From Syngnathus acus (taxonomy: Eukaryota; Chordata; Actinopteri; Syngnathiformes; Syngnathidae): 64,000 nt of DNA. The position numbers and the translations under genes were made by a program. Under the pieces are notes generated by a model, which saw only the letters and a program-made list of their open reading frames with translations, did not search any database and had not been told where the DNA came from. Where the stretch lies: positions 20,992,693 to 21,056,692 of the forward strand of contig NC_051088.1 of the NCBI RefSeq assembly GCF_901709675.1, read 5' to 3'. Below, piece after piece: positions 24,861 through 36,100 of the stretch (position 1 is its first letter; each line of letters opens with the position of its first letter).

Positions 24861-25233
24861 ATGGAATCCAAGATGGCTGAAGTCGCAGCATCCAGTCCGA
24901 GTGGAAACATGACCAAAGCTACCAGGTTGAAAAACCAGGTTGTCCCCGACCAGGAGCCCAAGCCACCAGTTTTTGTTCGTAAACTCCGCAAGGCCGCGGT
25001 GGGAACGGGCTGTGATATCTGTCTGAGGGTGTCAGTGGCAGGTTTTCCAAGACCGTCACTCACCTGGTACCACAACGACACACTCCTACCTCCTATGAAA
25101 GATCAGGACTCAGGAGGGTTGTGGATACGGGACTGCCGTATGCGAGACGCTGGCTTGTACACCTGCGTGGCTGCCAATGAGCTGGGGGAGACCGAATGCA
25201 GTGCCATTCTCGCCATAATCGATCTTGGAGAAG
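24861..25233 (+). other. speg: speg exon 1: start and N-terminal Ig domain
   Basis: After a short basic leader the exon encodes an I-set Ig domain: [18 protein letters not shown], then LTWYHND (core Trp) and [14 protein letters not shown] (D-x-G-x-Y-x-C). It matches the first Ig of mammalian SPEG. It leaves in phase 1, as do the alternative starts at 27.6 and 32.4 kb, so all can join exon 33449. Confidence 0.85.
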
Positions 25234-27118
25234 GTAACATCTTTTTTTACACTAATCTCTATCTCTCGATCCATCAATCAATCTCTGTCAACTCTATTCT
25301 AATCTATCTATGATAGTTGGCTAGCTAGCTAAACGTAGCTAAACCCGCTACCTAGCCAGACTATTTCAAAATGCTTATGTGACGTAGACAATGAAAGCAT
25401 CAAGGATAGTTTTTTGTGTGTGTGCTTGTCCTGATGCGGTGATGGCCTAGTTGCATCACCAAAATTAGTTAGTGAGAACTCACAAGCATGTGAGAGATAA
25501 ACGATCCTGCGCATGTGCACCGGTCTGTGTCCCGATGAGATAAAAATGAACCACCCTCCCCCATGTTGAGATCATTAATGATGGAATTTGAATATAGTAT
25601 TTTGTTTTTAAAAGTCATTTAGTAAAAAACTCAATTTTGTTGCATCCAGGTACTTTGTTTTTGGGTCATAGAGTATCTGTAACTTTTCTTTCGCGCCCTT
25701 CCATTCTACATAGTTATTTCCGGCACGGTATGTGCCTTTCTCAGTCAGAGCTCTGATGTGTGCATTCGTCTCCGATTGCACCAGCAGACATCATAGATAA
25801 TTATAGCACCGGCGCGGTCAAGAAGTGATGCTGTCACTCTCAATCATGTTCAGCGCCATGACAGCAAGGCCAAGGGCCTATCAACGTGCTTTTCTGTGAG
25901 AGCCTGCTGCGTGAGGCAAATTTTAAGCAGCCTTTGTTTTTTTTTGTTTTTTTTTTCAAAACAAAGAAAGAAACACATGAAGTAAAAACAATTGTGAGTA
26001 CTCCAAGGGCAGGACGTTGGATGGACTTAATCGGAACATGCTGACGTCACGAGCGATGTCATGCGGGCCTTCTGTCTGAAGTACTAGCTCCTCCCTCTGG
26101 CCCATAGAGCAGGGGTGTCAAACTCATTTTTTTCACGGGCCGCATTGTAGTCATAGCTTCTTTCAGACGGCCATTATGACTGTCAACCCAAATAAATGTA
26201 TGAGCACCTCATATTATATATACCGTAATTTTCGGACTATAAGTCGCGGTTTTTTTTCATAGTTTGGGTGGGGGTGCGACTTATACTCAGGAGCGATTTA
26301 TATACATATATATGGTTTTTTTCACTTTTTTGGGCATTTTATGGCTGGTGCGACTTATACTCCGGTGCGACTTATAGTCCGAAAATTACGGTAGTAAAAG
26401 CTACAAAACAAACTGACAAATAACTCGTTTTCAAGTCAGACAAGTAAAAACTGGTCAAATATTAAAAAAAAAAAGATATTATTAAAAGTGAGGACAATTT
26501 GCAAGTCTAGTAATGACACACAAATTTGATGCACAATTTGTCTTCGCGGGCCACATAAAATGATGTGGCGAGCCGTATCTGGCCCCCGGGCCTTGAGTTT
26601 GACACCTGTGACATAGAGCATTGTCATATTTCATTCAGTTTTGTTTACAAAGTGCCAATTCGCCCAAAGAAGTTGTCTTACTTTTTATCATGACTTTAGG
26701 GATCATGCTCATTGCTCCTTATCTGTTGATCGCGCAAAGAAAATCTCAAATAAGCAAACACTTTGGCTCCAGAAAATCTACCTTTTAACAAGGCCATATT
26801 AGTGTCAAAATACTTTTTAAGTACCAGTAAAGTCTTTCTTGCAACTATGATCTTAAATAACTAAATAAATGTTTTTTTAGCTGCAACTTGAAATTTTTCT
26901 CCGCCTTTGATTTGGCGGTTCAATTTCCAAGCCTGAGCTTGTCTTTTAGCTTAGTTAGCTAGCTAGCACTCATTAGCGTGACACACACATTTATTTATTT
27001 ATTCTATTTTTTTTTTAAATTTATTTTATTACACTTATTTATGTATTTACTTACTTACTTACTTACTTACTTACCTACCTACCTACCTACCTACCTACCT
27101 ACCTACCTACCTACCTAC

Positions 27119-27190
<72 letters not shown>

Positions 27191-30100
27191 TTATAACCTC
27201 CCAGGTTGGATCAAGAGTTTTAGAATGGAAATATTTAGATACAGATAAAAATCGGACTAAAATTCCCACGGGTGTGTAACGTTATCCTCGTTATCAGCAC
27301 CACAGAGTTTACTATTGTCGTCTGAGACGTGTGAGCGGCAGAGTCAGCATCGTATTCAGCGTGCTCGAGTTTCCCAGCCCGCACCGCCCTACCTCAAACA
27401 GAACAAGCCATCAGAGGACGGCAGAGGACGTACTGTGTCTTAAGAGGGGGTTGGTCCCATGCTATCGGGGAAAGTCCAGCTCAACTGCAGACAGCTGGAA
27501 TCAAAGTTTGGTTGGACAAGCAGAGCACAGGAGGAGACCGGCCATGGGCTGAGGAGTGTTTTGGACTGTTGTGGTCAGGAGGGAGTCACAGGGGACGTTC
27601 TAGTGGGCTTCTGTGTGTGGATCTTGGTAGGGTGGAATGCTGAAGAGGGAACTGCTTGACGCTCGCAAGGCATTGAAGAGTGCGAGGGACTCAACCAGTG
27701 GACCAAGGAGCAAAAGCAGCCAACGTAAGTTGTTGTTAGGTCCTCTTCTCTTTATGTTATGTTCTCAAAGTTGTCTTGAGGAACTCCTCCTCCTCCAGTA
27801 CGTGATGTGTTTGATTGTTTTGTACTTTGGATTGGTTTCTTTCATTTTTTCTCATTCAACATAGTCAACCATAACATTTGCTAGCTGGAGGGTAAGCTGC
27901 ATTGTGTTTGTTTACCGACTAAGCTTGTGGTTAGAGTGAAAGGAGTGAAAATGAGTTACCCCTCTTGTCTCATTACATAACAGGGAAGGCTTAGAATTAT
28001 AAAGCAAAATTCAGGCTACGTTTTTTGGACTAGATGTCAAGGAAAATGTGCAGGAAGCTTTTCGTGGATGACATAAGGACATGGCATGTCAGATTACTTG
28101 ATACCCCCCCTCATCTTGCATGCCGCTTGACATTCTCTAAATGTTACGTTCAAGTGAATTACTGTGCAATTAATTTGATTCCCCCTTGTGACGAGGCAGC
28201 TGAAGCAAGATCCGTGGGTGACGCTCCCTGTGGCGTGTCCCTCACTTTGTGGCCCGTCCCCTCGCGCTTCGCTGGGACCCCACTGGGATTTTGTCAGGAT
28301 TAGATGGTAGGATCGGGTGGCTCGCCACGTGACACAAATTGAACATGCCACGGCTGAAACGGGTCTCCTCAAAGTCTGCTTTGTGCAAACAGAATCAGGT
28401 GACACGAGTCTTACACAAGGTTAGCTCTTGGCGTGGTCTTGTCATTTAATTCACTCTTCACTTAACACTGACAAAATTTTCTTCCAAATTGATGCCGTAG
28501 CATCAGTACAACTTGATTGTCGCACAAGTCAAACTCTGGCCCCGGGCCAAGTTTGGCCCACAGTGTAATTATATTTGGCCCACAGAGACAAATAATGCAA
28601 CAACTTTATGTGTCAATACTAAAATTGCAAATTGTCTTCACTTTTACAAAATAGAGGGTTTTCTAGCAATTTCTATTACCATTCTTTTTTTTTTAAATAG
28701 GAGAGTTTTTACGATTCTCCGATTCCAAAACTAGTTATGTATCACTTTGTTGTGTAGACTATTCGTATGTGTTCATACATTTATTTGGGTTGACAGTTAT
28801 TATGCCCCTCTGAAGGAAACTATGACTACCATGTAACCCGCGACAAAAATGAATTTGAAAGAAGGTGATTCATATATACTGCTGACAAAGCGGATTGCCT
28901 ACACATTGTCCGTCAGTGAAAACTGTATTGATTGGCCTTCTGATGACGTTTCTCGCTATTAGGCCTCACCAGGAGAAACAATGTAACAAAATATGACTGT
29001 ACCAAGCCTCCCATTGGAGGAGGGCCCGAAAAGCTGGTGCGATGATGGATGTATTGATCCGAGAGCATTTGAGCTCTTTCTTGGGGGTGTATTCTCTATC
29101 ACGTGTAAAGCACGTGCATCGATTTCTTTGCTCTCCGCCACCTCCCAGCGCTGATGGATAGAGAAGGAGATCTTGGAGGGGGGGGAGCGGTCCAATCCAA
29201 TCCACAGCCATGCTCATGGAATTCATTCAGTCCAGACACTTTTTCAGAGACACGTGATGTATTGTGAGGTCATAAGACAGCATCGGTTGAGTGGCTCCGA
29301 TTCACAAGGAGAGTAAAAGTCATGTTTGAATAAGAAGGTAAACAGCGACATTCCTCACTTGACAACGTCGGGGGAATCCAACTGCCTATAAAAGAGGAGC
29401 CACCATGGTTACAGATTATTTTTAGACTCATTTGATGAAGGCGGCGGAGGTGTGGAAAGCGCAGATGTGTTTGAAAGGACAATTAAGTTTTGGGGGTGCA
29501 TGGGGAGAGGTAAGAATCACGAGAAGGGGTGATGCTAATGTTCTCCAAAGTGCGTCACTAGGCAGCATTTTAAACCAAAATGGTGACTAACAGTTCCTTG
29601 TTTGAGTTTTACATAGGTCTCTGTTTTCGCATCTGCTTTTCGAAATTGGTCTTCAAATCCCTGAATTCACTTTAAAGGCTCTTTCATACAAGGCAGGTGT
29701 CCGAGACGGATAAATAATGGAGGAAGATGGGAATCTTTGGTTTAGAAATAGAATATTTTGTTTTTTGATTGCATTTGCTGTTACTACTTTGAGACAAGGA
29801 GTCTTTATTAAGTAAATTAGAATCCTGATATTTTAATTGTGACCCATGTTTGTGTCAACACTTTTTTTCTTTTGATATCTCCATCCCTTCCTCAATTTAG
29901 TCTCCTCCATCAGTCACTCGCATCCCCTCCCTGTTTCTCTCCTCTTTTGTTTTTTCCGCCTGCTCTGAAGCCAGCAGTTTTGCTTCTCATCTTGCCTCCT
30001 CCAGCGTGGGCCCATCTGCTCCCCCCCGCCTCCCCCTTACGTAGAGACGGGGAGGGTGCCGAGTCAGAGCAGGCTGCTGCTCTCATCGGCGGTCAGATAC

Positions 30101-33100
30101 GCTCAAACACAAAGAAGCCTCAGTCCGGTTCCCTCTGGTTCTTTTCCTCCTCCCTCCTTCCCCCTCCGGCTCCGCTTGTCACCGTTACCTCGACGCCACA
30201 CGGAAGCCTAAACACGGCTGAATCCCATTTTGCAATCCCCGCCACACCCTTTGTTGCTCAGTCTTAGTGCAAACGTGTGGATGCTACAGGTAATCTTGTT
30301 GTCCATCAGACAGGAAGCAGGATGAAGAAAATCTGGTCAAAGAAGAGGTTTCAGGTAAGTCCAAATGAACACAATCTTGTACTTGTTGCACTGATGTTGG
30401 GGAGATTTGTTTACCTTTTGAGATGTCTTGCCACCCACCCCCACAATTGAGACATTGGGATACAATTGAGTTTATTAGTGGCAGACATTTGTAGGGTGAT
30501 TTCAGAAAACAAGCACTCGTCTGTTTTGGTGGTTCACTTGTCATTACAATGACAATAAAAAGGCAATGACAATAAAACGGCAAGAATTATTTTCATTGCT
30601 CCCCATCAGGAATGTTGCTACGGCACACCAAATAACAAGGCCGCCCTATATGAAGCTCAAAGTGTGTCAGTAGGCTACGCTCAAATGCGCTCCAGCCACT
30701 CAAGCCCGGATGCTGTGTTGATATCAAAATTCTTTGTTTGTCCATTCACCCGTTTGGCGATCACGACAAGCCGCCACACAATAAAGAATAAAAATACTCA
30801 GCCAATAGGAGCGCCAAGGAAATGTGGAGAGGAAAGGGGGGGGGGGGGTTGTTTTGTTTCTTTCCATCCATTCCAATGATTCCTGTTGAGTCGCTCTTCA
30901 TGGTTCTGATTGACAGATTGTGGCCTGCTCACGACTGCACACGCTAAAAATTAAAACACAATGATTTATGGTTGTGGTTTGCTGTCGGGTGGGACTACGT
31001 TGCATTTCACTGAAAGCTTAAATCAGTATTTTGAAGCGTCGGGCTACACCGCTGCAAACTACAACCACACTAAATTATATTGTTGAATTTGTAGTGTCAA
31101 TTAATATCGAGTTTCTTAACCTCAACAATTCAGACCTTGTGATGCAGCTCTTGAAGCAAATTCCTTAGATTGCCAAGGTATGTTGAGGACAGATGAGCAT
31201 GAAACATAAATGTGTGGCAAGACATGTCACCAAGATGTCAGCCAGGTGGTAGAAGCCTCAGGAATCTCTGATGCCACTCCAAAGCCGTCTCTGTCATTTG
31301 ATCAAGGCAGATGGATCGAGAGAACAGGGTCACCGGCTTGAATGACAATTTTAGACTTCGCCTCCACCACTGTAATCTGAGTGTGTGAAGCGTCGGTCAA
31401 AATAAAACGCTTAGGTGAAGTCAATTGCAAGGGAGAAATCTCAGTTTAAATTGATTTAAAAAAAAAAAAAAAAAAGGCCAGGCTTGCCATTGTGTTTTGC
31501 TAAGTTTCTCAAATAGAATCCAACCAAACATAGCTGTGTGTGTTTTTTTTTTTTTTTTACAACTGTTTATGATCGATTTATTACTGGAATAATTTAATGA
31601 AAAAAAACATTTAAAACAAGTTTTTGTTATCATTTTCACTTCGAAGGCGGCTCGGTGGCGCACTGGGTAGCATGTCCGCCTCACAGTTAGGAGGGTGCGG
31701 GTTCGATTCCACCTCCGGCCCTCCCTGTGTGGAGTTTGCCTGTTCTCCCCGGGCCCGCGTGGGTTTTCTCCGGGCACTCCGGTTTCCTCCCACATCCCAA
31801 AAACATGCTTGGTAGGCCGATTGAGCACTCCAAATTGTCCCTAGGTGTGAGTGCGAGTGCGTATGGTTGTTTGTCTCTGTGTGCCCTGCGATTGGCTGGC
31901 AACCGGTTCAGGGTGTCCCCCGCCTACTGCCCGATGACGGCTGGGATAGGCTCCAGCACGCCCGCGACCCCCGTGGGGACTAAGCGGTACAGAAAATGGA
32001 TGGATGGATGGATTTTCACTTCGAGTCAGTGCTAGTCGTTTACTTTACAAATTTATACAAAACTGTACAACTATATTTATATTGCGCATTTCACAACTGC
32101 AGCTGTAACTAACAAAACATAACGATGATATTGTTACGTCAGTCGAGTTATTTACTTTCCAAATGTATACAAAACTGCACAACTTTACATATATCTGTAA
32201 CTAATAAAACAACAATGATGTTGCTATTTCAGTGCTAGTTGTTTACTTTTCAAATGTATACAAAACCGTACAACTTTTTTTATATCGCACATTTCACAAC
32301 TGCAGCTGTACCTAACAAGGATGTTGTTGACATTGAAAACATTCCAAAAGCGTCACTTTTGACTAACATTTGTTCTCCGTCTCGTTTACAGAGAAGCGGC
32401 CATTCCACGCGGACATTTGGCAGATTTACACATGGTGTGTTGTCATTATGAGCTTTTCTCACATCCTCTTCGAGATTGGTCGAGCATCCTCGGCATCCTC
32501 CCAGTGATGACTTTTGCTGCTGAACAATGTCCGCATTGTCTGCTTTTAAGTGTCCATCAGCGAGAGTGCCTCGTCTGAGTGTGCATCCACCCCCGCCATG
32601 CGATATCTTTGCAATTTAGCTTCCGCATATCACCCGGCCCCCTTGGAGATATCGTGTGCTGATTTTTCTTCCGTTTCTCTTGCTTGACCGTCGAGTCAGT
32701 AGTGCGGTTCTGACTGCCCTGCCTGGGATTGAAGCTCTTACAGCTAATTTGATGCAGATGAGCGGATTTACATATTGTCACTATAAAAGACGCTGATGTA
32801 GTGATGCTGATTGTTGGTCTTGCAACGGCTCTCCTTACCATTAGGCCGACCTGCTGGAATTATCTAATCAGGATCTGGCTTGATGGCGCGCGGCGCAATG
32901 AGGTGCTCTGACCGCTAAACGTTCGTGTCGGGCCAACCGCTGATTTTAAACCTCGAATGGGTACGAAGAGGATTGGTCGTGCGGGTGAGAGGGATGCTGG
33001 TTTCCATAGTAACGGTGCTCTCCCGTCTGCCCTCTCTTGCTGCCACTACGGAAGCGAAGTTTTCCGCTCCTGCCGAAAGCAAAGCTACGGTAAACCTGCC

Positions 33101-36100
33101 TCTTTTGATTTATCACGTCTGCTTTTTATTTCTTCTTCTTCCTTTGTGGTTTCATCTTGTGCTGTGGAGATGTTATTTCACCCACATATCAAGTGGCGGG
33201 CATATTTTGTTTTGATGTTCTCTTTTATGTCATTTGTGGTTTCCACACCTTTTGTGTTTCTCTGATATTTTTGTTTACATGGTGGTCTAAAGTGATGTCA
33301 TTTTATTTGATTTTAAATCCATAGATGGATATCGTCACACCTTAGTTGGCTTCCTTCACTCCTTGGCTTGTAACCATTAAAAATCTGTCCTCGTCATCCT
33401 TTTCTTGCCTCACCGGTTATTGATGTCTTTTTCTTTTTTTCATTCCAGACTCTGAGACCACAGAGGATGAGACCACTGAACCCCAGATGGAACCCAAAGG
33501 AGGGCTGGGGAGACACCAAGACAAGACCGCCTGGGGTGGACCTTTAGGTATTTAAAAGTATTTTGAGAATAAAATCATTTCGTACACTATCCTAAGAAGA
33601 AGTACATTATTAAAGAACCCAACTATAAATGAAATCATAGCTGATGACAAATAAAAAAAAAAATAAAAAAAATCAAGCAAAGTTAACCGAAAGCAAATCA
33701 ACAAAACGACCAAATGAAATAACAATTATGAATTATAAGCCTTTATAATAAATTCTCTTTCATCAAAAATAATTGATGGGTAGCAATTCATTTTAGGTAT
33801 AGTAGTAGTATATAAAATTAAATTATTGGTCTGAAAAAAAAAAAAAAACGACCAGACAGAAATAAAAATCTGGCCCTGCAACAGTTTTTTTTAAAGCCAA
33901 TTTCACTGAATTTTATAATTTATCCACCATGACCTTATCTAAATGTGTTGTGCAAACAAAATATACAATATTGACAAAGTGTATAATTCTTATGTGCAGT
34001 CCCAATTTCAATTTTTAGTATTATAAACTGGTTCATGTTATTTATTAATTGTTTATTTCAAACTTGTGGTTCATTGATAATATACTGCAACATGACAGAT
34101 GCACTTGCCCAGTTTTGGACCGAAGACCTTCCCCAACCATTCATAAAATGTCGCAAAGAAATTTCTTACTTACTCATGGTCTGACATGTAAATCACTCAA
34201 CACAAGGCTGAATTGAAGCTGTCTGCTCTCACATTCCTCCAAACCCGGCAACAACATGTCTGAATTTAGATCCCAAATATCGACGCCCTTCTCCTCCTCC
34301 TCCTCCACCACCACAAGGACACTTCCTTCACTTGCGCTCCGCTCCGTGTTGGCGCTTTGCAAGCTTCTGCGTCGGCGGACCGACACCCCACGCATCCCCG
34401 AGAGAAACCGCACTGGAAGAATAGAAAAAATATGCGGGGAGGGTGGGAGGAGATGATCCGTCATTTGTTCTCTTTAAGAAGTAGCTTGCAGGCACAACCA
34501 CAGTACACAGTATGAATGCAAGACGTGCGAGTAAGAAAAAAAAGAAATTTAATGAATACTCCAGAACTGAAACGGTAAATAATCCCAAAAGTGGATCATT
34601 CTCGACTGCGGTATGGATCCATCTATAATTTAGCCATGACCTACAAAACTTGAAATTGACTGCACTTTAAAAGGTCAATCAATAGTAGCATAAGGCGCAT
34701 TAACACAGCCCTCTGCAAAAGTATTGGAACAGCAATTTGATTTCCTTTGTTTTTTTGTTCAATATTGTACTGAAGACGTTTTAGATGAAAAGATGAATAT
34801 GAGACAAAAGTTCAGAATAATAAATAATAATAAAAATAATAATAAATGAAACAAATGAAGACAATTTGTAATTTTAGTCTTGACACATGATGTCCATGCG
34901 CAATTTGTCTTTGCGGGCCCCATAAAATGATGTGGCGGGCCGTATCTGGCCCCCGGGCCTTGGGTTTCACACCCATGATACAGATCCATTAAACAACTCA
35001 AGACAGAGATGGCAGCAGCAGAGTGAATACTAAAGTCGACAAAAACATTTTCTTTGGCAATTTACAGAAAAGAAATTATCAGATGCATTCCAAACTTTTT
35101 GCCCGAAATTTATCGTTTTATCTGAAACCCAAAAATCAAACAAAGGAATGACCGTGCCGTCCCATTACTTTTGAAGGGCAGTGTAGGTTTACAAAAATTC
35201 TGTTTTTCCATTCCCATCTTCTTGTGGTCCTTCCAGGCGAGGGGGATCGTATGACGGAATATAACCCCGACGCTTGTGATCGCCGAGCCACCCTTCCAGG
35301 CTCTCATGACCCCATCGTGGAACGAGAGCTCCGGACGCTGGCTTCCCGTCCTCCTGGGCCCAATATGGACCCCACAAACCCATCCAGGCAAGCTCCTGGC
35401 TCCGCGGAGGGCCCCCTGCCTGTCCGTCACCTGGGTGTCGAGCCGCTGATCCGGGCGTCTCACGCTAACCTGGCGAGGCCCGTTCAGGGGTCAGAGGAAA
35501 GTGTTTCTGTCGGCAGTGACTACTACGGCAGTATGTTCAGCCTCTACCGGGGGAGAACTTTCTCCATGCCCTTATAGAGTCCAAACTATCGCCCCAAATT
35601 TGAAAAGACGCTCAAGCCAAGATGTCATAAATCAATCTCCACGTGGAATATTTTTTTCCATAGACTCTTTGTTTTGATTCCACACTTTCCTTTGACTTGA
35701 TGTTGCTATGGGAGCATCTAACTCTTCACCGTCACAACGGCGGTGACATGTTTTTACTGCACTGTGAGTGTGTACCTGCTGCACGTTTCTTTTGGAATCT
35801 CACCTTTGGATGAATAATTTTTACGCTTGCGGCGGCATGCGTCGGATGCGGGCCTGGTTGAATATTAGCATGAACACAAACTTCTAATCATGACACGGGC
35901 TCTCCTTTCTAGGCATGACTTTTTTTTTGGCTGCAACATATTTTTTCTTCACTTGAGCACATTTTGATGACATTTCTGACAAGTTCACGTAAGCTCTTAC
36001 ATGTGACAACTTCTAATTTTATTAGTGTGCCAGTTGCACTTATTTACACCCTGAAACAGAAAAATGCGTATTAAGACTAAACTACACGGACCAACACTTG

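Larger units (their letters stand above)
25234..33448 (+). other. speg intron 1 (8.2 kb)
   Basis: The intron between the Ig exon and exon 33449 holds the hAT element at 26110-26610, the compound microsatellite at 27037-27191, a diverged hAT copy at 28524-28859, the SINE at 31645, a poly-G run near 30837, and the candidate alternative first exons. I see no other gene. Confidence 0.7.

Noticed and set aside
27037-27191. Regularly spaced repeats considered as a CRISPR-like array
   Set aside because: No spacers, a four-base period, and a eukaryotic intron.
26978-27196. Leu/Tyr/Thr repeat frame
   Set aside because: Translation of the tetranucleotide microsatellite.
29839-30267. 142-codon Pro/Ser-rich frame in speg intron 1
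   Set aside because: Low-complexity C/T-rich sequence; better explained as promoter/5' UTR of the alternative speg start.
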